Shown: positions 50,143 to 59,683, counted from the first letter of the stretch. The stretch: DNA of 64,000 nt from Alloyangia mangrovi (GCF_002300555.2 NZ_NTHN02000001.1:186001-250000), one strand, 5' to 3'. Numbers and translations are program-made. The notes: generated by a model not told the origin, from the sequence alone.

Positions 50143-51405
50143 TCAGCGGAAGCTCCAGGCCTCCTGGACCTGCGCTGCTGCCTCCTCGGGAGTGGTTGCG
50201 CCCTGCGCAAGGTCGGCCGAGATGTCGTTGACCGTCGCGCCGACCGAGGCTCCGAGGAACTGGTCGAGGAAGATCTGGTGGTACGAGCTGTCCTCGATGT
50301 CCTTGGAGACCTTGGCGTAGAACGGGTTCTCCAGCGCATCGCCCGTTCCCTTGACGATCGGGATGAAGAGCTGCTGGCGCGCGCCCTCGCGCTGGTTCTC
50401 GGCGCTGAGCATGAAGGCGAGGAAGTCGACCGCCTCGGGCTCCGCCGAATTCGAAACGGTCCAGCCGTTGATGCCGCCAAGCGTCGCGGCCTCGCCGCCC
50501 GCGGCGACCGGATCGGTGACCGCCGGGAAGTTGACGATCGCCAGCTGGTCGTCGGGCAGGCCCTCGCCGCTGGTGGACCGCTCGCGCATCGGCAGGTAAT
50601 CCCAGTCCCCCATCAGGTAGAAGGCGCCGGCGCCGTCGGCGAACATGCCGCTAGAGGTTTCATAGGTCGTCCCCATGAAGCCGGGCTGGAAGGGCTCGAG
50701 CGCGGTCAGCTCCTGGAAGTCCTTGCCCGCGGCAACGAAGGCCTCGTTCTCGAAACCGCCATCATCGCCCGCCATCGCCTGCGAGATGATGTCCTTGCCG
50801 CCTTCGCGCAGCGCAAGGTAGCTCCAGTAGAAGTGCAGCGGCCACTTGTCCTGCCCGCCGACGATGATCGGGGTTATGCCCGCCTCCTTCACCGTCTTGA
50901 CGGCGCCAAGGAAGTCATCCCAGCTCTTGATCGCATCGAGATCGACACCGGCCTTCTCGGTTAGCGCGGTGTTGGTCCAGAACACCACCTCGGTGGCGTA
51001 GAGCGGAAGACCATAGAGATTGCCGTCGACCGAATAGGCGGTCAGGCCCGCCTCGGGGATGGTGTCGGCAAAACCTTCGGGAAGCATGTCGCTGATCGGC
51101 TTCAGGAAGCCCGCCTCGGCCTGTTCAACCAGGGTTTGCCCACCCCAGCTGTAGAAAATGTCGGGCCGCGCGTTGGACTGCAACAGCGTCGGCAGCTTCG
51201 ACTTGTAGGCCTCGTTGGCGATATATTCGAAGGTGACGTTTACGCCCTCGTGCTCGGCCTCGAACGCCTTGGCGATCTGTTCGTAATAGGCCTCCTGCTC
51301 GGCGTTGGTGGCGACGCGCAGCACGTTGATCTCGGTCTGGGCCATGGCGCCCCCGGCCGACGCGAGCCCGCCCATGAGCGCGGCTATGGCAACGGTATGT
51401 CTCAT
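50143..51405 (-). CDS. CUT1 extracellular sugar-binding protein (family 1)
   Basis: A 420-residue protein. The signal peptide is RHTVAIAALMGGLASAGGAMAQ, then TEINVLRVATNAEQEAYYEQIAKAFEAEHEGVNVTFEYIANEAYKSK, with the family pattern of periplasmic oligosaccharide-binding proteins. The start is ATG 51405, with AGGGAGGA upstream; an ATG at 51429 is an alternative. It is the first gene of the operon ending in xylA. Context suggests xylo-oligosaccharide or a related pentoside. Confidence 0.9.
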   Translation of the reverse strand: MRHTVAIAALMGGLASAGGAMAQTEINVLRVATNAEQEAYYEQIAKAFEAEHEGVNVTFEYIANEAYKSKLPTLLQSNARPDIFYSWGGQTLVEQAEAGFLKPISDMLPEGFADTIPEAGLTAYSVDGNLYGLPLYATEVVFWTNTALTEKAGVDLDAIKSWDDFLGAVKTVKEAGITPIIVGGQDKWPLHFYWSYLALREGGKDIISQAMAGDDGGFENEAFVAAGKDFQELTALEPFQPGFMGTTYETSSGMFADGAGAFYLMGDWDYLPMRERSTSGEGLPDDQLAIVNFPAVTDPVAAGGEAATLGGINGWTVSNSAEPEAVDFLAFMLSAENQREGARQQLFIPIVKGTGDALENPFYAKVSKDIEDSSYHQIFLDQFLGASVGATVNDISADLAQGATTPEEAAAQVQEAWSFR

Positions 51406-51462
51406 GAAATCCTCCCTTGACTGATCCACCGCGGGTCCTCCACCCGCTATCGGCGAATCCGA

Positions 51463-51488
51463 TTTCCTGACGAACGTACGTCAAGAAA
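51463..51488. promoter_or_regulatory. 26-bp near-perfect palindrome upstream of the CUT1 operon
   Basis: Eleven of thirteen base pairs match between the half beginning TTTCCTGACG and the half ending CGTCAAGAAA, with an ACGTACGT-like core. It lies 58 bases before the binding-protein start and 35 bases past the end of the first LacI gene. On the minus strand it contains a TTGACG box. It is the likely operator of the adjacent LacI-type repressor. Confidence 0.65.
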
Positions 51489-51522
51489 TGCTATGACGCA
51501 ACGTGTCACTTGATGGGACTTC

Positions 51523-52551
51523 TCAGGGGAGATTGTCGCGCAAGTATATCTCGACGGGGATCGGCTGGACGAACAGCGGCGGAAACTGAGCGTCGAGTAG
51601 GCTGCGCAGAAGCTGGATCGCGCCCTGCACCTCGCGGCGGCTGTTCTGGTGCAGGACGGCATCGAAGGTGCCGTCGAGCAGGGCTTCGCGTGAATAGGGT
51701 GTAAGCTCGTGCACCACCACCGAGACATCACGTCCGGCCGGGAGGCCGACCAGCGCCTCGGCCACGCCGCGGTTGCCTGCGCCCATGCTGTAGACGCCGA
51801 TGATCTCCGGATCTGCCGCGAGTTGCGCGCCCAGCTGATCCCGGACCCGGTCCTTGTCGTCCAGCCCCTCGAGCGGCGCGATGAGCGTCTGCTCGGGGAA
51901 CTCGGTGCGCAGGACCTGCTCGAAGCCGAGGCGCCGCTCGGCATGGTCGCGCACAAGCATCGAGCCGCTGACCATCGCGATCCGGCCGGTGCGGCCGCGG
52001 CAGAACCGGCCCAGAAGGCTGCCTGCAGTACGCCCGGCCTGCACGTTGTCGATGCCGACAAAGCCTTGCTTTTCTGCGCCGGGAAGGTCCGATACCAGGG
52101 TGACGACGGCCACGCCGCGCGCTCGCAGTTCACGCACGGCGACTCGCACGATGGTGGCATCCGTGGCTACCATGGCAACCCCGTCCACCGTCTCGGGATC
52201 AAGGCTTCGCAGCAGCTCGGCCAGCGCGCCCGCGTCGAAGGCCGGGACCTTGCGGGTCTCGATCACCGTGAAGTCGCGCAGCGCCGCAGCGGCCTCTTCC
52301 GCCAGGTCCGCCTCGAGCGCGTGCATGAAGCTGTTCTGGCCGTCGGGAAGGATAAAGCACAACCGGTAGCGCCGCTTGCGCGAGAGATTCGCCGCCGCGA
52401 GGTTGCGCTCGAACCCAAGGCTGCCGATCGCCTCGAGGACGCGGCTTCGGGTCTTCTCGCGGACGCCGTCGCGGTCGTTCAGAACCCTGTCGACGGTCGA
52501 AAGGCTGACGCCTGCGGCTCGGGCCACATCGTGAATTGTCGGGCGTGTCAT
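51523..52551 (-). CDS. LacI-family repressor of the CUT1 operon
   Basis: A 342-residue regulator. The helix-turn-helix and hinge are TIHDVARAAGVSLSTVDRVLNDRDGV and NLAAANLSRKRRYRLCFILP, followed by a sugar-binding-protein-like core (GIDNVQAGRTAGSLLGRF; VYSMGAGNRGVAEAL). It lies immediately upstream of and co-directional with the CUT1 operon, and is a paralogue of the divergent LacI gene at 52794 (shared VDRV, NxAAANLS, GIDNV-AGRT and AGN motifs). The inducer is probably a pentose or pentoside. Confidence 0.92.
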   Translation of the reverse strand: MTRPTIHDVARAAGVSLSTVDRVLNDRDGVREKTRSRVLEAIGSLGFERNLAAANLSRKRRYRLCFILPDGQNSFMHALEADLAEEAAAALRDFTVIETRKVPAFDAGALAELLRSLDPETVDGVAMVATDATIVRVAVRELRARGVAVVTLVSDLPGAEKQGFVGIDNVQAGRTAGSLLGRFCRGRTGRIAMVSGSMLVRDHAERRLGFEQVLRTEFPEQTLIAPLEGLDDKDRVRDQLGAQLAADPEIIGVYSMGAGNRGVAEALVGLPAGRDVSVVVHELTPYSREALLDGTFDAVLHQNSRREVQGAIQLLRSLLDAQFPPLFVQPIPVEIYLRDNLP

Positions 52552-52585
52552 CGGGGCGGCTCTTCTCCGGCGCGGGAACTAAAAA

Positions 52586-52597
52586 AGGTACGTACCT
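52586..52597. promoter_or_regulatory. 12-bp palindrome upstream of the first LacI gene
   Basis: AGGTACGTACCT is a perfect palindrome 35 bases upstream of the LacI start at 52551. The TACGTA core is shared with the 26-bp palindrome at 51463, which suggests the same protein regulates its own gene and the CUT1 operon. Confidence 0.55.
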
Positions 52598-52721
52598 CAG
52601 GTTTTGAGAGGTTAGCAGGTAGAGAATGCGGAATGAAGGCATTTCCCGGGTTTTGCGGGAGTTTTCTTCCCATCGGCCGGCCCGATGGCGTGCCATTGCC
52701 GAGGGTGAACGATGCCAGTGC

Positions 52722-52737
52722 TGATAGACGTCTATCA
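52722..52737. promoter_or_regulatory. 16-bp perfect palindrome upstream of the second LacI gene
   Basis: TGATAGACGTCTATCA is its own reverse complement, 57 bases before the start at 52794. A second, overlapping dyad ATCAAA-A-TTTGAT runs from 52734 to 52746. The sequences differ from the TACGTA-core sites on the other side of the intergenic region, consistent with a distinct specificity for the second LacI protein. Confidence 0.6.
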
Positions 52738-52793
52738 AAATTTGATTGACGTAGCGGCGTTTCGATGTGAGCTTGCCCGCAGGGAGGACTGCA

Positions 52794-53852
52794 ATGACCA
52801 GACGGCCACCGACTTTGTCGGATGTCGCGCGTCGCGCTGGCGTCAGCTATGCGACCGCAGATCGTGTCGTGAATGGCCGCGCCGGGGTATCCGAAAAGGC
52901 CACGCGCAGCGTGCATGCGGCAATCGAGGCCTTGGGGTACGTGCGGAACGTGGCGGCCGCCAATCTCTCGCAGCAGCGCGTCTATCGGTTTGCGATCGTC
53001 CTGCCGGCGGGATCCAACGCCTTCTTTCGCCGTGTGCGGGATCTGTTTGCCGAGGCGGCGTCACGGCTTCTGCCAGATCGGATCAGCCTTTCGATCGAAA
53101 GCGTGGAGGCCTTCGACGCCGAGGCCCTGACGACGCGTATGGCGGCGCTCGCCGCGGCGCGGGTGGACGGCGTCGCGGTGGTCGCGAGCGATGACCCACA
53201 GACGGCGGCCGCCATCGCTGCTCTGCGGGCCCGCGATATCCCGGTATTGACGCTGGTCTCGGACGTGCCCGGTTCGCAGCGAAACGCCTACGTGGGCATC
53301 GACAACGTCGTGGCCGGCCGTACCGTCGGCCGGCTGATCCGCATGGCGCATGGCGGCCGCAAGGGCCGGGTGCTGCCGGTGGTCGGTGCGCTGTCGGCGC
53401 ACGATCACGCCGAGCGCCTGTCGGGCATGCGCGAGGTGATTGGCGGCGCGTTCGAGATTGCCCCCGTGGTTGAGGGCCGCGACCGTTTCGAACTGGTCGA
53501 GACGCTGGTCGGCAAGGCGCTGGCTGAAGACCCTGCGATCACCGCGATCTACAGTGCCGGTGCCGGGAATGCGGGGCTGGTTCGGGTCCTCGACGCGCTG
53601 CCGCCGGGGTCCGCGCGGCCCTATGCTTTCCTGCACGAGCTGGTGCCGCATTCCCGGCGCGCGCTCGAGGAGGGGCTCATCGACGTCATCATCGACCAGC
53701 GCCCCGAGGAAGAGGTGGCACGGGTGATCGAGTATCTGACGCTGCTGGCCGACCGGCGCGAGTTGCTGCGGACCGATCCGATCGTCCCGACGATTTTCGT
53801 CCGCGAGAACCTGCCCCAGACGCGGGCGGATGCGTTGGAACAGGCGGGCTGA
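52794..53852 (+). CDS. LacI-family repressor of the CUT2/xylB operon
   Basis: A 352-residue paralogue of the divergent LacI gene. DNA-binding domain LSDVARRAGVSYATADRVVNGRAGVSEK, hinge NVAAANLSQQRVYRFAIVLP and ligand core YVGIDNVVAGRTVGRLIRMAHGG. The start is ATG 52794 with GGGAGG upstream; an in-frame ATG at 52767 lacks that spacing. A 102-base gap separates it from the isomerase gene and the rest of the operon it probably controls. Confidence 0.92.
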   Translation: MTRRPPTLSDVARRAGVSYATADRVVNGRAGVSEKATRSVHAAIEALGYVRNVAAANLSQQRVYRFAIVLPAGSNAFFRRVRDLFAEAASRLLPDRISLSIESVEAFDAEALTTRMAALAAARVDGVAVVASDDPQTAAAIAALRARDIPVLTLVSDVPGSQRNAYVGIDNVVAGRTVGRLIRMAHGGRKGRVLPVVGALSAHDHAERLSGMREVIGGAFEIAPVVEGRDRFELVETLVGKALAEDPAITAIYSAGAGNAGLVRVLDALPPGSARPYAFLHELVPHSRRALEEGLIDVIIDQRPEEEVARVIEYLTLLADRRELLRTDPIVPTIFVRENLPQTRADALEQAG

Positions 53853-53954
53853 CACGGCCGGTTGCAGTGGGGCGGGGAGGCCCTGCCGCGGGAGGCCGGC
53901 AACGTGAAGAACCATTGAAGGCCGCCGTAGTCCGGCGGTGAAAGGGAGGAGACG

Positions 53955-55010
53955 ATGAAGACCATCAAGGGACCGGGCCTGTTTCTGGCGCAATTCGCCG
54001 GCGACACCGCGCCGTTCGATTCCTGGGACGGGATCACCAAGTGGGCCGCGGATTGCGGCTACAAGGGCGTGCAGGTGCCGGTCTGGGACGCGCGGCTGGT
54101 CGATCTCGACAAACTGGCCAGCTCGCAGACCTATTGCGACGAATGGGCCGGGCAGGCGCGGGACAACGGCGTCGAGGTGACCGATCTGTCGACCCACATC
54201 CTCGGCCAGCTCGTCGCCGTTCACCCGGCCTATGACGCCTGGGTCGACGGATTTGCCGCGCCCGAAGTGCAGGGCAAGCCGAAAGAGCGCACCGAATGGG
54301 CGGTGGAGCAGGTGAAGAAGGCGCTCACCGCCTCGAAGAACCTTGGCATCGGCCAGCACGTGACCTTCTCGGGCGGGCTCTGCTGGCCCTTCGTGTATCC
54401 CTTCCCGCAGCGCCCGCAGGGCATGGTGGACATGGGCTTCGACGAGCTTGCCCGGCGCTGGCGCCCGGTCCTCGATCACGCCGAGGAGTGCGGCGTGGAC
54501 GTGTGCTACGAGATCCACCCGATGGAGGATCTGCACGACGGCGTCACCTTCGAGATGTTCCTCGACAAGCTGGACGGGCACGCGCGCTGCAACATGCTCT
54601 ACGATCCGTCGCACTACGTGCTGCAATGCCTCGATTATCTCGACAACATCGACATCTATGCCGAGCGCATCAAGATGTTCCACGTCAAGGATGCCGAGTT
54701 CAACCCGACCGGGCGTCAGGGGGTCTACGGAGGCTATCAGCCCTGGGTCGACCGCGCCGGTCGGTTCCGCAGCCTCGGCGACGGGCAGGTCGATTTCAGC
54801 GCGATCTTCGCCAAGATGGCGGCGATCGATTTCGACGGCTGGGCCGTGGTCGAATGGGAATGCGCCCTGAAGCATCCCGAGGACGGCGCGCGCGAGGGCG
54901 CGCAATTCGTGAAAGATCACATCATCCGCGTCACGCCGCACGCCTTCGACGACTTCGCGGGCGGCGACATCGACGTGGCGACCAACAAGAAACTGCTGGG
55001 GATCGGTTGA
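53955..55010 (+). CDS. Sugar phosphate isomerase/epimerase family TIM barrel (IolE-like)
   Basis: A 351-residue AP-endonuclease-2 fold protein. Metal-ligand motifs are CYEIHPMEDLHDGVTFEMF, MLYDPSHYVLQ, FHVKDAEFNPTGRQGVYGGY and AVVEWECALK. The family includes sugar epimerases, IolE dehydratase and 3-keto-sugar processing enzymes. It precedes a Gfo/Idh dehydrogenase by one base, a pairing common where a 3-keto sugar is made and then rearranged. Substrate unknown. GGGAGGAG precedes the start. Confidence 0.87.
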   Translation: MKTIKGPGLFLAQFAGDTAPFDSWDGITKWAADCGYKGVQVPVWDARLVDLDKLASSQTYCDEWAGQARDNGVEVTDLSTHILGQLVAVHPAYDAWVDGFAAPEVQGKPKERTEWAVEQVKKALTASKNLGIGQHVTFSGGLCWPFVYPFPQRPQGMVDMGFDELARRWRPVLDHAEECGVDVCYEIHPMEDLHDGVTFEMFLDKLDGHARCNMLYDPSHYVLQCLDYLDNIDIYAERIKMFHVKDAEFNPTGRQGVYGGYQPWVDRAGRFRSLGDGQVDFSAIFAKMAAIDFDGWAVVEWECALKHPEDGAREGAQFVKDHIIRVTPHAFDDFAGGDIDVATNKKLLGIG

Positions 55011-55011
55011 C

Positions 55012-56154
55012 ATGGCACGTATCAGACTGGGCATGGTCGGCGGCGGCAACGACGCCTTCATTGGTGCGGTGCACCGCATCGCCAGCCGCATCGACGGGCA
55101 TTTCGACCTGGTGGCCGGGGCGCTCTCCTCGACCCCCGAGAAGGCACGCGCCAGCGCCGAGGCGCTGGGACTGGACCCCGCGCGCTCTTACGGCAGCTTC
55201 GAGGATATGGCCGAGGCCGAGGCGGCGCGCGAGGATGGCATCGAGGCGGTCAGCATCGTCACACCCAACCACGTGCACTTTCCGGCCGCAAAGGCGTTCC
55301 TGTCGCGCGGCATCCACGTGATCTGCGACAAGCCGCTGACCGCGAGTTTCGAGGATGCCGAGGCGATGGAGAAGGCGGTGGCCGAGAGCAAGGCGCTGTT
55401 CATCCTCACCCACAACTACACCGGCTATCCGATGGTCCGGCAGGCCCGGCAGATGGTCGCGGACGGTGCGCTTGGCAAGATCCGCATCGTGCAGGTGGAA
55501 CACCCGCAGGACTGGCTGACCGACGCGGTGGAGACCGAGGGCGTGAAGCAGGCCGAGTGGCGCACCGATCCGGAGCGGTCGGGGGCTGGCGGCTCGATCG
55601 GCGACATCGGCACCCATGCCTACAACCTCGCGGGCTTCGTCACCGGGCTGTCGGGGTCCGAGCTGGCAGCCGATCTGCAGAGCTTCGGCGCGGGGCGCAG
55701 GCTCGACGACAACGCACATATCCTGCTGCGCTACGAGGGCGGGGCGCGCGGCATGCTCTGGTGCAGCCAGGTCGCGCCGGGCAACGAGAACGGCCTTCGC
55801 CTGCGCATCTACGGCGAGAAGGGCGGGCTGGACTGGGCCCAGGAAGATCCCAACTACCTGTGGTTCACCCCCCACGGCGAGCCGACCCGCCGCCTGACCC
55901 GCAACGGTCCGGGGGCCTCGGGCGCCTCGACTTCGGTCAGCCGTATCCCGGCGGGTCATCCAGAGGGCTATCTAGAGGGCTTCGCCACCCTCTATACCGA
56001 GGCCGCCGAGGCGATCCGGGCAGTGCAGGGCGGCGCGGCGCGCGACGCGGTGATGGGCGTTCTACCGGGGATCGCGGCGGGTCTCGAGGGCATGGCCTTC
56101 ATCCGCGCCTGCGTCGCCTCGGCGAGCGACAACGCGGCCTGGACCAAGCTGTGA
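55012..56154 (+). CDS. Gfo/Idh/MocA-family oxidoreductase
   Basis: A 380-residue dehydrogenase. The Rossmann region is IRLGMVGGGNDAFIGAVHRIASRI, the lysine motif VICDKPLTASFEDAEAME, and the substrate-site segment GGSIGDIGTHAYNLAGFVTGL. Relatives oxidise sugar C3 hydroxyls or inositols. It is a different subgroup from the ThuB-like gene at 44503 by its opening and length. Confidence 0.9.
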   Translation: MARIRLGMVGGGNDAFIGAVHRIASRIDGHFDLVAGALSSTPEKARASAEALGLDPARSYGSFEDMAEAEAAREDGIEAVSIVTPNHVHFPAAKAFLSRGIHVICDKPLTASFEDAEAMEKAVAESKALFILTHNYTGYPMVRQARQMVADGALGKIRIVQVEHPQDWLTDAVETEGVKQAEWRTDPERSGAGGSIGDIGTHAYNLAGFVTGLSGSELAADLQSFGAGRRLDDNAHILLRYEGGARGMLWCSQVAPGNENGLRLRIYGEKGGLDWAQEDPNYLWFTPHGEPTRRLTRNGPGASGASTSVSRIPAGHPEGYLEGFATLYTEAAEAIRAVQGGAARDAVMGVLPGIAAGLEGMAFIRACVASASDNAAWTKL

Positions 56155-56178
56155 GGAGGATAGCATGAGGACAAGGCC

Positions 56179-57698
56179 ATGAGCCCACCCTCCGTCCTTG
56201 CACTTCGGCAGGTGACAAAGAGCTTCGGCCCCGTGGAGGTTCTCCATGGGGTCACGCTCGACCTGCGGGCGGGCGAGGTGCTGGCGCTGATCGGCGAGAA
56301 TGGCGCGGGCAAGTCGACCACGATGAAGATCCTCGCCGGCATCGAGGCCCCGAGCGCAGGGCAGATCCTGCTGGACGGGCAGGAGGTAACCTTCGGCTCG
56401 CTGCACGACGGCGAAGAGGCGGGGATCGTGATGATCCACCAAGAGTTCAACCTCGCCGAGCAACTTACTGTCGAGCAGAACATTTTCCTCGGCCGCGAGT
56501 TGCGGAAGGGCTGGCTGCTCGACAAGGCTCGGATGCGCCGCCTCACGCGCGAGTATCTGGCACGCATCAACTGCCACATCGACCCGGACATGCTGGTGTC
56601 GAAACTGTCGAACTCGGACAAGCAGATGGTCGAGATCGCCAAGGCGCTCAGCCGCGACGCGCGGGTGCTGGTGATGGACGAGCCCACCGCCGTACTGACC
56701 GGGTCCGAGACACGCATTCTGTTTGAGCAGGTGCGGGCGCTGAAAGCGGCGGGCACGGCGATCCTTTTCACCTCGCACAAGCTGGGCGAGGTGGCCGAGA
56801 TCGCCGACACCGTGACCGTGCTGCGCGACGGCACGTTGGTGCACGACGGACCGGCCCGTGAGATCACCGAGGACGAGATGGCCACCGCAATGGTGGGCCG
56901 CGACGTCTCCGACCTCTTCCCCGACAAGCCCGCCGTTGCGCCGGGGGGGTGACGTGCTGCTGCGGGTCGAGGGGCTGGAGGTTCCCGGCCGCGCCAGTGA
57001 CATCTCGTTCGACCTGCACCGGGGCGAGATCCTCGGTATCGCGGGTCTCATCGGCGCGGGCCGGACCGAGGCGATGGAGGGGCTCTGCGGATTGCGTCCC
57101 GCCAGCGCCACGCGCATCGAGATCGGTGGCCGTCCGGCAAGGATCACCCGGCCGGGCGACGCATTGGCGCAGGGACTGTGCTACTTAACCGAGGACCGCA
57201 AGTTGCGCGGGTTGCTGCTGGATAAGGGTATGCGGGAAAACCTGACCCTGCAGGCGCTGCACAAGTATGGGCGGGTGCTGATCGACACCGCGGCAGAGGA
57301 GCGGGCCCTGGACCGGGCCATCGGCGAGTTCGACATTCGCGCGGGCGCGCGGACCATGCGCGTCGGCAACCTGTCGGGGGGGGAACCAGCAAAAGCTCTT
57401 GCTGGCCAAGGTGATGCAGTCGGAACCGGTGATCCTGATCGTCGACGAGCCGACCCGCGGCATCGATATCGGCACAAAGCAGCAGATCTATGCTTTCCTC
57501 CGCAAGCTCGCCGCGCAAGGCCATGGAATCGTGGTGATCTCTTCCGAGATGCAGGAGGTCATCGGCCTGTCGGACCGGGTGCTCGTGATGCGCCTCGGTC
57601 GGATTGCCGGAGAACTGGCCGGCGCGCGGATCACCGAAGACGCAATCGTCCGGCACGCCATGGGCGTGAGCGCGGGCAGTACGGAAAGGGTGGCATGA
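56179..57698 (+). CDS. CUT2 sugar ABC ATPase (XylG/RbsA type), two frameshifts in G runs
   Basis: A double ATPase of 505 residues once corrected. The first cassette has Walker A GENGAGKSTTMKIL, LSNSDKQMVEIAKAL and Walker B VLVMDEPTAVL. The second has IAGLIGAGRTEAMEGL and DEPTRGIDIGTK. The frame breaks at a G7 run (56943-56949) between the cassettes; with six G's the join is PGGDVLLRVEGLEVPG. It breaks again at a G8 run (57376-57383); with seven G's the second signature becomes LSGGNQQKLLLAK. Both corrections give the exact family sequence. Confidence 0.9.
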
Positions 57699-58697
57699 TG
57701 ACGACCGAAACTGCGGCAACCAAGCCTCGCAGGGCGCTTCCCTCGATGAGCGTTCTGGGGCCGGTGATCGCGCTTCTCGTGCTGATCGTGGTGGGGACGG
57801 CGCTGAACGCCAACTTCCTGAGCGCCGCCAATATCACCAACGTGTTGGCGCGCTCCGCCTTCATCGGCATCATCGCGGTGGGCATGACCTTCGTGATCAC
57901 CGCCGGGGGGGCTTGATCTGTCGGTGGGATCCATGGCGGCCTTCATCGCGGGGCTGATGATCCTTGTGATGAACGCGGCGCTGCCGGTGCTGGGGGTCGG
58001 CATCCCGATTATCCTGCTCGGCATGGCGGTGGCGCTGCTGGCGGGCATCGCGGCGGGGCTGATCAACGGCTTTCTGATCACCACGCTGGGGATCGAGGCC
58101 TTTATCGTCACGCTGGGCAGTATGGGCATCTACCGCAGCCTTGTCACCTGGCTGGCGGACGGCGGTACGCTGAGCCTGGATTTCGGGCTGCGCACCTTCT
58201 ACCGACCGGTCTACTTCGGTGGTCTCTTCGGCATCAGTTGGCCGATCATCGTCTTCGCGCTCACGGTCATCGTCGGCGAGGTGCTGATGAGCCGCGCCCG
58301 CTTCGGCCGGCACTGCGCGGCGATCGGCTCGAACGAGAACGTGGCGCATTATTCGAATGTCAACGTCAACCGCACCCGGCTGATGACCTATGCGATGCTC
58401 GGGATGCTCGTCGGCGTTGCGACGATCATGTACGTGCCGCGGCTCGGATCCGCCTCGGCCTCGACGGGCGTGCTCTGGGAGCTCGAGGCGATCGCGGCGG
58501 TGATCATCGGCGGCACCCTCCTCAAGGGCGGCTTCGGCCGCGTCTGGGGGACGGTGATCGGTGTGCTGATCCTGAGCATGATCGACAACATTCTGAATTT
58601 GACCGACCTCGTGTCGCCCTATCTCAACGGCGCGATTCAAGGGGTCATCATCATTCTCGCGGTGATCTTGCAGCGGGAAGCAAAGGCAAAGGGATAA
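57695..58697 (+). CDS. CUT2 sugar ABC permease (XylH/RbsC type), frameshifted at a G7 run
   Basis: Once corrected, a 333-residue permease with about ten hydrophobic helices. The first part ends FIGIIAVGMTFVITAGG; the second begins LDLSVGSMAAFIAGL, the canonical TGGxDLSVG motif being split exactly at the seven G's (57905-57911). The rest has GLINGFLITTLGIEAFIVTLG and AAVIIGGTLLKGGFG. ATG 57695 overlaps the ATPase stop. It is fed by the binding protein at 58727. Confidence 0.9.
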
Positions 58698-58726
58698 CCC
58701 TGAGCCTATCTTAGGGAGGAGAGGAA

Positions 58727-59683
58727 ATGTCTTACATGAAGACGCTGCTGGCCGGATGCACGGCGCTTGCGCTGAGCACCGGCGGGGCGCTTGCTCAGGA
58801 TGGCGAGACCAAGGTGATCGGCGTGTCGATCCCTGCGGCGACCCACGGCTGGGCCGGCGGCATGAACTTCCACGCCCAGCAGACGGTCGAGCGGCTGGAG
58901 GAGGTCTATCCGCAGCTCGATTTCGTGCTCGCCACGGCCTCCGATCCGGGCAAGCAGGTCAACGACATCGAGGACATGGTGGCGACGAGGGGCATCGACG
59001 CGCTTGTGGTGCTGCCCTTCGAGTCCGACCCGCTGACCCCGCCGGTGCAGGCCGTCGCCGAGAGCGGCGCCTGGGTCACCGTGGTGGACCGCGGGCTGTC
59101 GATGGAGGGCATCGAGGATCTCTACGTCGCGGGCGACAACCCCGGATTCGGGCGGGTCTCGGGCGAATACATGGCCTCGCAGATGCCCGAGGGCGGCAAG
59201 ATCGTCGTGCTGCGCGGCATTCCCACCACAATCGACAACGAGCGGGTCGAGGGCTTCCAGCAGGCGGTCGAGGGCTCGGGCATCGAGATCATCGACATGG
59301 AGCACGGCAACTGGAACCGCGACGACAGCTTCAACGTCATGCAGGACTTCCTGTCCAAGCATCCGCAGATCGACGCGGTCTGGGCCTCGGACGACGACAT
59401 GGCCGTGGGCGTACTGGCGGCGATCGACGCGGCCGGACGCGATGACGTCAAATTCGTGCTCGGCGGAGCCGGCATGAAGGAGATGATCAAGCGCGTGATG
59501 GACGGCGATGCGATGATCCCGGCCGATGTGACCTACCCGCCATCGATGATCGCCACGGCGATCGAGCTGACCGCGGTCGGGCTGACTTCGAACGCTCCGG
59601 TCTCGGGCACCTTCACCATCGGATCGGTTCTGATCACCTCCGACAACGCCGAGCAGTTCTATTACCCTGACAGCCCCTTCTGA
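58727..59683 (+). CDS. CUT2 sugar-binding protein (RbsB/XylF type)
   Basis: A 318-residue periplasmic binding protein. The signal peptide is KTLLAGCTALALSTGGALAQ; the mature part is VIGVSIPAATHGWAGGMNFHAQQTVERL, with IDALVVLPFESDPLTPPV and the hinge AVWASDDDMAVGVLAAI. GGGAGGAGAGG precedes the start. Unusually for a ribose-type operon it follows the permease rather than leading. It is followed by two hairpins before xylB. Confidence 0.92.
   Translation: MSYMKTLLAGCTALALSTGGALAQDGETKVIGVSIPAATHGWAGGMNFHAQQTVERLEEVYPQLDFVLATASDPGKQVNDIEDMVATRGIDALVVLPFESDPLTPPVQAVAESGAWVTVVDRGLSMEGIEDLYVAGDNPGFGRVSGEYMASQMPEGGKIVVLRGIPTTIDNERVEGFQQAVEGSGIEIIDMEHGNWNRDDSFNVMQDFLSKHPQIDAVWASDDDMAVGVLAAIDAAGRDDVKFVLGGAGMKEMIKRVMDGDAMIPADVTYPPSMIATAIELTAVGLTSNAPVSGTFTIGSVLITSDNAEQFYYPDSPF

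Noticed and set aside
53061-55091. A 676-codon minus-strand open frame
   Set aside because: It is antisense to the LacI and isomerase genes, with no family motifs.
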